Shown: in pieces, positions 48,743 through 64,000 of the stretch | Layout: each line of letters begins with the position of its first letter | Numbering within the stretch: position 1 is the first letter of the stretch | Assembly: GCA_023213395.1 (NCBI GenBank) | Contig: CM041465.1 | Location: forward strand, 46,693,741-46,757,740 | DNA: 64,000 bases | Reading direction: 5' to 3' | Source: Cycas panzhihuaensis | Taxonomy: Eukaryota; Cycadophyta | Program-made: the position numbers and the translations under genes | The notes under the pieces: model-generated | What the model saw: the letters and a program-made list of their open reading frames with translations, nothing else | What the model was told of the DNA's origin: nothing | The model's database searches: none

Positions 48743-50640
48743 TCAGAGATTTAGAAACTTTACTTCAGTTAAAGACTTTGTAAGTATGTCAGCAACCTGT
48801 AGATCTATTGGACAATAAGACAAGTAAACAATGTTATCAGTAACAAGATTACAAATAAAATGCTGATGTAATTCTATATGTTTAGTTCTAGAATGTAAAA
48901 CTAGATTTGTGGCAATATCAATTACACCTTGATTATTAACTTTAAGTTCAATGGAAGAGTTTAGAGACAGACCAATTTCATTTAGTAGATATTTGAGCCA
49001 AAGTGCTTCTTTACTAGCTTCAATAAGTGCGCGATATTCGACTTCAGTCATTGATAAAGCTAGTGCCTATATTTTCTTACTAGACCAAGTAATAGGTGAG
49101 GAATCTATAAAAAATACATAACCTAATGTAGATTTTTGATCATTTATATCACTTGCCCAATCTTAATCAGTATATCCAGTTAAAGTTATAGGTTTATTGC
49201 AAACATTATAAGTTAGACCATAAAAAAGAGTATGCTTAAGATATCGTAAGATACATTTAGTAGCTTTCCAATGAGATTCATGTGGTTGTTGTATATAACG
49301 TGAACATAAAGCGACAATATAGGAAATGTTAGGGTGGGTATGAGTTAAATAAATAAGACTACCAATTAGTTGTCTATATAATGTAGGGTCACATAAAGAT
49401 GATGAACAATCAGTAGATAATTTAATTCCTGATTGTAATAGATTAGAGACGGATTTAGCATTTTCCATGTTAAACCGTTGAATTAAGTCTAAAATATATT
49501 TAGGTTGTGATATTGTGATTCTTGAATCATATTGATAGATTTATAATCCAAGAAAATAATGTAAGATACCTAGGTCGGTCATTTCGAATTTATTCATTAA
49601 AGTAGATTTTAAATGATGAATGTTATTAGTTGATAATCTAGTAATTATGATATCATCAACATACAAGATTAAAATAGTAATATTTTCATTTTCATATTTG
49701 AAATATAGATTTGGATCACTAATACATCTAGTGTATCCAATTTTAATTAAATAATCATCAACTTTAGTATACTAAGCTCGAGGAGTTTATTTTAATCCAT
49801 AAATAGATTTCTTTAATCCACAAACTAAATTAGGATTATTAATAAAGCTAGGTGGCTGGGATATGTAGATCTCTTCTTTGAGATCACCATTTAGAAATGT
49901 GATATTTACATTCATTTGATGGATTTCCTAACCAAACTTGGATGTAAGAGCAATAATTGTTTTAATTGTATTCATCTTTGCAATAGGGGCAAAGGTTTTG
50001 TTGTAGTCAATACCATCAATTTGAGAAAATCCTTTTGCAACTAGGTGAGCTTTATATTTTTTAACTGTGCCTATTGAGTTATATTTTGTTTTATAAACCT
50101 GTTTACAGTTGACTACATTTTTCCCATGTGGTAGTGGTACGAGATCCCAAGTTGAATTCTTGATTAAAGCATCGAATTCGGTTTGCATAACTTCCTACCA
50201 TACAAGATTATTGCTAGCTTGTTTAAAAGTTTTGGGATTATTATTATCCATTAAGGCAAAGTTAGCATGTAAATTTTGGACATGAGTTCGTCTAGTATCT
50301 GAAGGATTACCAATATCAGATGCATCATCAGCAAGTATTTTCGTTACCCAAACAGGTTATTTGTTAGTAACTATTTCTGAAGTTATAGGTTGATTTATAG
50401 AACTAGCTTGAGAGGAGGAGACTATTTCAGTTGATTCAGATAGAGTCCAATTTTATACTTGAGTTGATACAGATTTTATAATTTTTGGATCAACTTGTTT
50501 GTTAGAAGGGTCAACCAAATAAGTGTTGGTTAACAAATTTTCAACTAGAAGTTCTACATAAGAAGATGTTGAAGAAGATCATTTATCATCAAATATTACG
50601 TCACACAAAATTAAAATTTGATGCGTGACTAGATCCAAGA
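48743..50640 (-). pseudogene. element F RT and RNase H
   Basis: On the minus strand RNase H contains TKHIELHQHFICNL and VADILTKSLTEVKF (48870-48745). RT contains YKTKYNSIGTVKKYKAHLVA (50100-50040), LYVDDIIIT (49680-49650) and LIGSLIYLTHTHPNISYI (49370-49320). YVDD is intact. TAG stops at Trp and Gln positions break it. Confidence 0.88.
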
Positions 50641-51480
50641 GTCTATAAGCTTTACTTTCTTTGCTGTATCCAACGAAAATGTATGTTTTACTCTTACGAT
50701 CTAGTTTCTTGTGTTTTTCTTTAGGGATGTGTCCCCACGCAATACTTCCAAAGATTCATAAATGATTGACTGAAGGTTTTCTTCTAGACCATTTTTGTTC
50801 TGGAGTAATGTTTTGTAAGCATTTGCTAGGTAAACGATTTAGAAGATAGTTGGAGCAGTTAATTGCTTTTACCCATAACTTTAGGTCAAGATTCTTTGCA
50901 TTTAATATGTAACGGGTCATCTTAACAAGAGTATGATTCTTACATTCAGAAACATCGTTTTGCTGAGGAGTGTAAGTAACATAATGCTAGAACTAAATTC
51001 TGTTCTTTTTACAGAAAAAAGTGAATTTTCCACTTAAGTATTCCTTGGCATTATCAGATCTAAAAATTTTAATTTTTGAGTTTAATTAGTTTTCAACAAG
51101 CATTTTGAATTCAATAAAAATGTTAAACACTTGAATACGTGCTTTGAGCATGTAAACCCATCATTTTCTTGAATAATCATCAATAAATGTAATAAAATAA
51201 TGAGAGCCAAAGTATGATGTTACATGAAAAGGTCCACATATATTAGAGTGAATAAGTTCAAGTGGAACAGTCGCTCTGAATTATGTTTTATGTGGGAATG
51301 GGTCCATATGTTACTTATTTGTTACACAGGCTTTGCAAACACCATAAACAGTGTTTAAGGGTCGTAGACTATGAACCATTTTATGTTTTTTTAGATATTG
51401 AAGTTTGCCATAACTTGTATGGCCAAATCGTGCATGCCAAAGTTTACTGACTGAGTTAGGCAATGTTGATTTTAAGTACT
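50641..51480 (-). pseudogene. element F integrase
   Basis: It begins with LWHARFGHTSYGKL near 51440 and the zinc region CKACV. LIHSNICGP follows (first catalytic Asp changed to Asn), then FRSDNAKEYL (second Asp) and QQNDVSECKNHT (Glu followed by Cys). The C-terminal part reads IFVGYSKESKAYRL near 50670. Stops are scattered and the first Asp is missing. Confidence 0.85.
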
Positions 51481-55764
<4,284 letters not shown>

Positions 55765-56089
55765 GTTTCCTTCCATGTATAACCACACACCTATCAGGGC
55801 ACACACCCACGCCGTGAGCGGACGACATGGAGGTGTGAGGTTAGGAAGGCGGCATACATGTCTGCAGGAGAGCATAACGGATATGCGAAGGAAACGCCAG
55901 ACAGAAAGAGGGGCAACATGCCCCAAGCGTCCTCCCGCTTGGGAGATGCCCAAGCGAGAGGACCAAGGTTCCCAAGAGGATACGGAACGCGGGTTCCGTG
56001 GACGGAACCGTAGAGACAAAGCGGGTCCATCTTAAATAGCCATTCTACACGCACGGAAGAATGGGGACAACCTAAGATGGTAGTTTAGG

Positions 56090-57305
56090 CTCGCTTTGAG
56101 CAGGCGAGGGATCGTCAAGGGTCAAGCGTAAAACTTTAAGGAACATCCCATTAACGGCTTCAAATTCGAGCCCCTCCGTGGTGGCTATCCTATAGGCACC
56201 ATTATCGAGAGATTCGATAATGACAAAAGGACCGACCCACCGGGTTGGAATTTGGTCAAACGGTCATGGAGATATTCGAGCTTGAGGACATAGTCCCTGT
56301 GAAACAAAGGGCGGAACGCAGTGTTTATCGTGGGCCCTTTGTGAACGGGCTTTGATGCTAGGTTAGCCTCGATAAGCGGCTAAGCCGCCTCTCATCCAAA
56401 GCTTCGAGGTCCAAAGAAAGGCGTTCGACGGATCGACTCATCGCCGATGAAACCTCAAGGAGACTCGCAAGGAAGGAATCTCCACCTCCAATGGGAGTAC
56501 CGCCTCGGCCGAGACCAGGAGAACGGGTCATTCCCTGGCGAATCTGACTAAGTACGATAAGCCCATAAGGCGAGGGCAATGAAGGTGCCAATCCTTTGGG
56601 ATTGACCGACGGTTTTCTTGAGAATGTTGATAAGAGTCTTGTTAAAAGACTCCACCTGGCCATTTGCCTGAGGGTAGTAAGGAGAGGAAGTCTTATGGGA
56701 GATTTTAAACTTCTCGCAAAGCTCATCCACCTCCTTATTACAAAAGGGGGTTCCATTGTCAGAATCGTGACGTCCCGAATCCCAAGGCAAATGATGTCGA
56801 TAGATGAATGTGGCAATCGCTTTGCCGGGTAGTGATCAAAGGGATGGCCTCACCATTTGGTGAAATACTCCGTGGCGGTCAAGATGAACTTGTGTCATGA
56901 CGACGATATGGGAAATAGCCCCAATGAGGTCTAATCCCCATCGAGCGAAGGCCATGGCGAAACAATAGGGTGCAAAGTCTCGAAGGCACATGGGAAATGT
57001 TGGCATGCTCTTGACATCGCCGACATTTCAAAGACAAAGGCGTATGCCTTTAAAAGAGATGGCCAAAAGTAGCCCATACGGAGGATCCTCTTAGCCATAG
57101 ATCGCCCCAAAGTGACCCCCACAAATGCCGTGGTGGCATTCGCATGAAACTTGGCCGGCCACGGTGACGCACGGAGAAGGATCCCATCGGCGACCTCTTG
57201 TACAATACCGCCCACGAGGAGGTATTGCCGAGCGTAAGTCCGGATGCGAGATCTACCTTTGTTACTAGTGTCGGGGCGGTATTGCCGCTGTGTGAGATAC
57301 CGCAC
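56090..57305 (-). pseudogene. element H integrase
   Basis: On the minus strand the zinc-type N-terminal region reads GRSMAKRILRMGYFWPSL near 57090. The core then shows WGLDLIGAI (first Asp, near 56920), DNGTPF (second Asp, near 56755) and YYPQANGQVESFNKT (Glu, near 56670). Parts lie in different frames. The segment 56790-56548 is open. Confidence 0.85.
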
Positions 57306-58700
57306 TATGTCACCGTACCACTCATTGTCGGTGAGTGGATGGGGACGAACTCCCTGGATCGCCGGGATAGACTCATCTGGGAGAGAGTCATCAACGGAGT
57401 ATCAAAGGAGTTAGGGATAGGGGTGTCTGCAAGTTGCTCTACCACTATCATGCCCTTCTTTGATTTCCTGTTAACGATAAGGAGATCAAATTCTTGGAGT
57501 AGGATAGCCCAACGACCCACCCGTCAAGTCCGAACGAGTTAGTAAGTATCTCAAGGATCTGATTGAATGATCACCTTGGTAGTATTGCCGAGCAAGTAAT
57601 GCCTAAACTTCTTGGTCACAGAGACCAAGGAGAGACATTCCTTCTCAGAGGGGAATAGTTAAATCTGGCAGCCCACAAGGGTACGACCGATGAAGTATAT
57701 AGCCTCTCGGGTTCTCGAGTCATCCTCCTGAGCGAGCATAGCGCCCAAGGACTCGTCAGTCGCTGAGGTATACAGAATGAAGGGCCTATCGAACCGGGGA
57801 AGCGCCAACGTAGGAGCGGAAGCCAAGGCTTCCTTGAGTTCTTCGAAGGCCTTTTGGGTCTTGTCGCACTGTGCAAAAGGAGCGCCCTTCTTCAACAGGT
57901 TCGTAAGGGGTTTAGCATTCACAGCGAAGTCAGCTAGGAAGCGCCTAAGGAAACCGAGCCTACCTAGAAACGACTTGATCCGCCGCTGAGTTCTAGGAGG
58001 CGATGTCGAGGATCGCCCGACTTTGTCGTGGTCGATCCGAATTCCTTGTTTGGATACAAGGAACCCAAGGAGTTTACCCGGTGACGAAACACACATTTGA
58101 GCGGATTAAGACTGACGTGATACTCGCGGCATCGTGAGAAGATGGCACGCAAGTCAGAAGGGTGATGGGCTCTCACGCGAGAAAGACCCATCATATCGTC
58201 CATGAAGACCTCCAACGTGTCGTTGATGAGATCGTGGAAGATGAAGTGCATGGCTCTTTGATATGTAGCACCGCATTTTAAGGCCAAAGGGCACGCCTTG
58301 TAGGCGAAGGTACCCTGTGGAGTAGTGAAGGCCGCCTTATGGCGGTCTTCTGGGAAATCAATTTGGTTGTAACCGAGAAGCCGTCCATTAAGGACATCAC
58401 TGAATCCGGCGATCAATGATTTGATCTAAGAAGGGTAGCGGAAATTGTCCTTAGACAAGCGTTGTTGATATCATGGAAATCGACGATATGCGGATTGCCC
58501 CGCTCTTTTGGCAACGGAACAATATTAGAGACCCACTTAGGGTAATCAATAGAAGTAACAAGCTCAAAGATCCGAAGCTTTTCAACCTCCATCTCGACGG
58601 GCCAGCAGAGCTTCGGTGAAGAGGACGCCGCTTCCGCGCAGTGACAGGCGCCGGGAAGGGTGGTGAGGTTATGGGTGACAATCGAGGGTCGATTCCCTTC
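57306..58700 (-). pseudogene. element H RT and RNase H
   Basis: On the minus strand RT pieces are IVPLPKERGNPHIVDFHDIN (near 58520), TPQGTFAYKACPLALK (near 58300) and FMDDMMG (58205-58185; MDD in place of VDD). RNase H contains RFDRPFILYTSATDESLGAM (57795-57740) and RWAILLQEFDLL (57515-57475), with VVEQLADTPIP near 57440. Frameshifts split it into four or more frames. Confidence 0.88.
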
Positions 58701-59499
58701 ATGTCAAGATAATCCCACGCGAAAATGTCTTGAAATTCCCGGAATGTAGGGAATATTCCCTAATCTCATCGAGAGCATTCCGCCCCAACCCTAATGACCT
58801 TGCTCGGCCAAGACTACGCCTTGAATTCCCCATGCACATGGCATTGCCCTCTTCAAAGTGAAGAGGGCAAGATCAACGGGAGGAGGAGGAATAGGAGAGG
58901 GATCGGATCGGCGAGCGTGATCCGATCGCAAGGATCTTCCTGACCGAGCCGGCAGACCGTAAGGCGATTAGGTGCAAGGCCCGCCAGTGTTTCCAAATAG
59001 GGCTTCATCATCCTCGAAATAGTCCACCCATGGATGACCCTATTTCGAGTAGAAGAAGCGCTAGAAGGAAAGGAGCAACGGGACCAGGTGATCATCGGAT
59101 CGCTCAACTCTTTCATGGAACCAAGGAAAACTGAAAGAGGCTCCTCGAGAGGAGCGAAGGCAATTCCTCAAAACCATCACCGCGAGGGTAATGAAAAGAA
59201 GAACCGACGGCAAGTGTCAAGACGAGCGATGGTGTGTGACACGCTACGGGGCTAGTCTCACCAACGAGAGGTTCCAAACGAGGGTCTAGAGCGAGATAGT
59301 ACGCCTATTGGCGCGAAGGAAAGAAATGGGTGGAGACAACCTCGCTCCGCCAAGCGATTCATCATCACGAACGAAGCAAGGTACCCATAACTCCCGACGC
59401 CAATAGGGGCAAACGCGAGACTAGGAAGGGAAGATGTGGGATCTTCTTCCACGGATTGGGTATACCAATTGAACAAGCCGAGGCGTGAGTGGGTGAACC

Positions 59500-59910
59500 T
59501 TGGTTTGCCGAATTGGCATAACGAGTTTGTTTGGAAAAAGGGCGCTCACGGGAACCACTCTCATTCATCCGTCATGGACGAATTTAAGTCGCCCCAAAGG
59601 GTCGAACACACGGCTCCCATTTGGTCGAGCCATGGGCGACTGTAGGAGGTTGTAATCCACGCCAACGCCGAGGACTACAACATCGGCAGGACGCTTTTGC
59701 CCCCAAGGGTGAGCTAATCGCGACGCATCCGAGAGGGTCTTCGCCATCGCCATACCTTGGCATCGCCAGGAACGGTTCCATATGAGATACCAAGCTCTTG
59801 CATAACACGCAAGGGCATGGCATCGATGTAAGAGCCGCTGTCGACAACAGCTTCTGAGGGTACAATCAGCGTATCGATCGTGATGGTGAATGGGAAGTTC
59901 CACCGACGCT
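59500..59910 (-). pseudogene. element H protease region
   Basis: On the minus strand near 59850-59800 the frame reads AVVDSGSYIDAMPLRVM. This is a retropepsin-like DSGS active-site motif with the usual hydrophobic context. It is located between gag and RT as expected. Confidence 0.75.
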
Positions 59911-60699
59911 CCTGCTCACCTACGGAGGAAGATCCTTAGGATCGAAGGAAATAGTGGGTCCGCCACCTGGGCGACGCCCAAAGCGTGGACAGCACATCTC
60001 CCGATCCTAAAGCTTCCAGAGGAGGGCCCGCTGCCGACAACTCCTCGAACGTCCATCAAGGACATTCCCGCAGACCGTATGGAGCTCGCCCACGACGGAG
60101 AAGGGTTTACCCTTCCCGCTGGTTGGGTAAGTGCCCTTCGAAAGTCGTGAACGACCCGCACGTGAATAGCCTGGGAAAGAGGGATTTTGAGGAAGGGTCT
60201 CCTAAGGATCGGAAGGAACGGAAGAACCGGCAGCCCCGCCGCCTTAGCAGCTTGAGATCGCGTAAGGGCGAAAGCCTGAGTTGCTTCAAGCAATCGAATC
60301 ACCTTCTTCCCTATTCCGGTCGTGAAGGCGACGGAGTACGGCTGCCAGAGAACGAGAAGAGGAAGAAGAGTTAGAGCGCCTTCCCTTTGTCGCGGAAGGG
60401 CGGGATCGTGTGATCTTCCTGCTACGTTGTTCTTGGTTTGGGGTTGCGATCACGCCCCCATGTTTAGGAACGGATCCTTGTGAACCAAGTTGGTCTAGAT
60501 TAGGCCTTGAGGCCCGCTTTGGGAGAGGAATCGGCCGAGGGCATCCTTTGATGCCGGGCCCTACAACGTGAATCGTCATGGAAGCAATCCCCATGAATGG
60601 AACACCACTTCTTCTCAAGCGAGGGCCTGACCTTCTCGCTTGGGAGGATCGGGCGCTCCCATTCCCGGGAAGAGGAGCTTGGGTAGTTTGTTGGACTTG

Positions 60700-61400
60700 T
60701 TTGTTTGAAGTAGGAGACGAAGGACCTTGAAGCTTGAGCTCTTCATCAGACGCCGAACGAGCGAGCACCGAGGTGAGGGATCTAAGGTCCTCTTGGCGGG
60801 ATGAGAGGAAGACCGCTTACCGAGAAGGTTTAGTGTCTTTGGTAGGGGTGGTGCCTCACTGCTGTGAGGGCTTAAGAGGTTTCGAGACCACTGATCTCAA
60901 TAGCTCCAACGCCAAGCACTTGGCGATCATGGAATCACACGTGGTCGCCCCCATCTCGAGGACTTCCACGTGGACTTCGGACGGCGCATTGACAACAGTC
61001 CCGCCCGCCTCCTCGGCAAAGTCGCCTTGGTGGAGTGAAGGCATCGTGGAATCGCCGCACAAAGTCACGATTCATCTCATCGTGACCTTGTTTGAGCGAG
61101 AGAAGGGACTTCATCCCGCCTCGAATGGGCGAAGCTACATCAAAGTAATTGATGAACTCGCCCACCAATTCCGGAATGAATAGATCGAGGGGTGGAGACG
61201 ATAAAACCATTTAAGGGCGCCACCGCAAGGATCGAGGAAAGAGTTTCATCAAAATATGGTCGTAAGCCCGAATCGATGCATGCCATAGAAAACTACGGAC
61301 ATGCTCACGGGTTCTTGACGAAGTCCCATCGAATCTAGGAACTTCGTGAGGATGAGGCGGCAAGTTGGTTCGCAACGCCTCAACCGAGAGAGGGTTGACC
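60700..61400 (-). pseudogene. element H gag capsid region
   Basis: The minus-strand frame 61210-60935 contains LVGEFINYFDVASP, MKSLLSLKQGHDEMNRDF and VRRFHDAF. This is the Retrotrans_gag pattern of Ty3/Gypsy elements. Frameshifts interrupt it on both sides. Confidence 0.8.
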
Positions 61401-62667
61401 TAAAGTCCACGAAGCGCGCCTTGCTCGAACCGTAGGATCAACGAACGCCGGCGGTGGCGCGCAAGGAGCGGATGGGGGTAGGACACCCATCCCTCCTGAG
61501 GAACCACCCTCACGACAAGAGGCGTGGAAAAGGGCGCCTGAAGGGAGCCTGATTCTGCGAAGGCACAACGGATGGAACCGCATTGGATGGCGGATAAGAG
61601 GGATGCGAATCCGTTCTCGCCCATACGGCCACCCGTAGGTGGGGCCATTCCGTATGGGTGTAGCGGATCCACCCCATAAACAGGAAGACGGCTTCTTCTA
61701 CCCTGCCCCCAAGGTTGAGAAGTATACCGGGGAACGAGAAAGAAGCACCAACGCTACTGGTTGGAGGATGCGTGGGAACGAATCCCACCCGACCAAGTAC
61801 TGGAAGGCTAGCAGGCGACTAGGCCTACTAGGAGCAAGATGTGCCGATTAGGGACTGACATTAGTTGGATCGAACGGTATGCTAACCCCACCGAGGGATG
61901 ACACACCGTGAGAAGGCCTTAAGGCATTAGGGCCTTGGCAAGGAATGGAAGGTGCCACACGGGCCCCCACAGCAGGGAACGAACGGGGCGTATACGTAGG
62001 CACGAAAGGGTTTGTTGTCACAGAAAGGCGACGAGGATGAAGCGTGAGGGGAAGAGCAGGGAGGAAGAGGCTCCCTCGCAGACACCCTCAAGCCATTCGG
62101 GACGTGGTTGAGACCATGCCGCACGGCGGCATCCATCAAGAGCCTCAAGCACGTCAACAGGAGGAGTCCCCACATACCCATAAGAGGTGATCGGGACCTC
62201 GAACAAGGCATGTCCATCCAAGGTTCCTCATAAAATCGCCCACCACGTGGCAATCCTCGAGGAACGGATCCTCTACAGGCGTGGGTAGAAGGATGGGGAG
62301 CACAAGAAAGGTGTTGATCAATCGGGTAGTAAGGAGTCGCCACCCTCTTGGGTGGACTCGAATGATGTAAGGAAGAGCTTGGGTTTCCATAACCAAGCGT
62401 GGTAGGTCCAATCCAAGAGTACCCTTCCATAGTCGGACGGATCCGACGAGGCAAGAAGGCTATACTCGGGTCTTCTAACAAAGGGGGTAGACCGCGCAAA
62501 CGACGAGAGAAACGGGCATGCAAGGTCGACCGACGATGTCAGGAAAAGAGAAGGAATGGTATAACACGCTGCGTTGGGGCCGCCCAACGTGGAGGTCAAG
62601 ATGTATAGAAAGGATCATACAGAGTAGCGAAACCAACCGAAGAGAGCGAGACTAGCTCCCCATCGCG
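61401..62667 (-). other. element H leader and gag N-terminal region
   Basis: No domain is recognised. The open stretches on both strands are explained by low stop frequency in GC-rich DNA. Confidence 0.45.
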
Positions 62668-62686
62668 CATCCCAAGATGGTCGCCA
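62668..62686 (-). other. primer-binding site of element H
   Basis: The minus strand reads TGGCGACCATCTTGGGATG directly after the LTR. The TGGCGAC start is common to plant Gypsy elements primed by elongator tRNAs and differs from the iMet sites of the Copia elements here. Confidence 0.65.
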
Positions 62687-64000
62687 TGGACGCTACTACG
62701 GGATAACCGCCCGACCGAGCAGCGGGGAGAGATGGTGACGAAACCAGAGGAAGTGGAACCTACAAGGCAAGCAACTACCACGCAGAGCGCCCAGTGCGCC
62801 GGAGCGCGAGTTCGGGATCTGCAATGGAGTATGGCTACTCGGGTGACCCTTCACCACCTTGAGCGAAGGGCGAAGATACGTGGGACGAACCCGGGTTGAC
62901 TGGGAGTAGGCCCTCCCACCCTTGGGTGGCCAAGGGAGAGAGAGAACCTAACAAGGATAGGCCAAGAACAATCCTATGCAAACTAACCTGCATACGAGCG
63001 ATGCGGGAAGCAAGAGGCCAAGGCTAAGGAAGAGGGAGGAAGGGTAAGGGAGAAGAAGACTCCTACAACCTTTCCTACGAATAGCAAAAGTACATGCAAC
63101 AAGGCAAACAAATTGCAACTAATACAAAAGGCAATTTTCCCTTTTAATCTTCGATGTTCTAATTACTAGGAAAGGAATAAAAGTAAAAAAGCAAGGTGCG
63201 AAGGGGGACAAAGCGTGCACCGGGCCAAGGCGTGAGAGATGGCGAGCCTTCCTGAGGAGCACCCAACCACCTGCAGTGCACTGGGATGTGAAATGTAGCG
63301 GCAAGCGAAGGGGCTTCCTTACCTTCCCAGAAAAATAAATGCGATAATCAAGGAAGGAAAGAAACGCTAACTAGCAAATGAGATAGCATAAAATACGACA
63401 CATGCAAGGGACGCCACGGTGGAAGGGGGCAACGGCAACGCGTTCTCCGGCGTCCGAGTACCAGAGCAACAACGGTCTCCCTCCCCGCCTAGGGAGACAC
63501 CTATATGCAACACAAAGATCTAGCAATATATGTCTAACAACATAAACGAGAGTCTAAATGTACATGCATCAATGTTAGTCCAATAAGGAAAATACCAAAG
63601 AAGAACGATCCAAATGAAAGGAAACAACAAGGTAAGCCTCGGAGTGGCCTACCGCGCAAATGGTGCCCAAACCTCTCCCCAAGAGCCACGGGGCAGCGAG
63701 GAGAAAGTCAAGACTCAAGGCTGGAAACGGCTGCAAGAAGGGGCAAGAAAGACCCAAAGACACCCACGGGGAACCAGGATGCTACGGGGAGCAAACCGTA
63801 ACCGGGAGCAAAGGCAAAGCCACGAATGGTAGTTGAGAACTACGAATGATTCCCAAACACGAGCAAGGTCCCAAATCAACCGCAACTCGTGATGTCACCG
63901 GGTTTGGGCAAATTTCACTGAGTCTCTAAACCCTTGTTTAGATGGCCAAGAGCAACATGAGGCGAGAGGGAAGCTTTGAGGGCTTGGAGCCACTTCGGAG
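62687..64000 (-). repeat. 5' LTR of element H, cut by the window end
   Basis: It matches 52096-53405 with frequent one- and two-base indels and substitutions. The rest of the LTR lies outside the window. Confidence 0.9.

Larger units (their letters stand above)
48075..51480 (-). mobile_element. Copia element F, 5'-truncated, inserted in the LINE
   Basis: A minus-strand Copia copy with 3' LTR (48075-48643), polypurine tract complement (tccccctttaa, 48644-48654), RNase H, RT and integrase. Sequence stops in the pre-integrase region near 51480, so protease, gag and 5' LTR are missing. It is related in LTR and pol to element C. Confidence 0.85.

Overview
This is a plant nuclear window made mostly of degenerate retrotransposons around one intact-looking host gene. 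Nothing in it is bacterial or organellar. The evidence is split coding sequence with GT/AG introns, Ty1/Copia and Ty3/Gypsy elements of plant type primed by tRNA-iMet-like sites, a plant L1-type LINE with a DUF4283-like ORF1, and long AT-rich intergenic DNA. The host gene encodes a protein kinase A (PKA) regulatory subunit, a family I do not know from flowering plants. That points to a non-flowering land plant (cycad, Ginkgo, other gymnosperm, fern or lycophyte); the species is an inference.

Layout. 1-571 has no gene. 572-3202 is a 2.6-kb AT/AC/ATAC microsatellite field. 3203-4719 has no recognised gene. 4720-13050 holds three degenerate Copia remnants on the + strand, two of them joined abruptly inside an integrase domain. 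14564-18655 (+) is the PKA regulatory-subunit gene: nine exons, all eight introns in phase 0, 327 codons, with a pseudosubstrate inhibitor site and two cyclic-nucleotide-binding domains. 18656-22075 is intergenic and holds three separate tandem duplications. 22076-32126 is a Copia element on the minus strand (element B, 495-bp LTRs, TSD TATAA) inserted into one of those tandem units. Two other LTR elements interrupt it (D, plus strand; C, minus strand). 33600-35500 is a decayed Ty3/Gypsy pol fragment (minus) with an internal 173-bp duplication. 37176-45110 is the split LTR of a plus-strand element (G), interrupted by a well-preserved 7.4-kb Copia element (E, minus, TSD CTTAT). 46100-48074 is a LINE cut off near the start of ORF2 by another Copia element (F, minus, 48075 to about 51480). 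From 52096 to the window end lies a GC-rich, frameshifted Ty3/Gypsy element on the minus strand with long LTRs.

How it works together. Apart from the PKA-R gene, the coding sequence is gag-pol debris. The nesting gives a relative history: tandem duplication, then B, then C and D inside B; separately G, then E inside G's LTR; and LINE, then F. The PKA-R gene keeps open frames, matching splice phases and the key ligand and inhibitor residues. It is the only probable functional host gene, and no partner kinase catalytic subunit or cyclase is encoded in the window.
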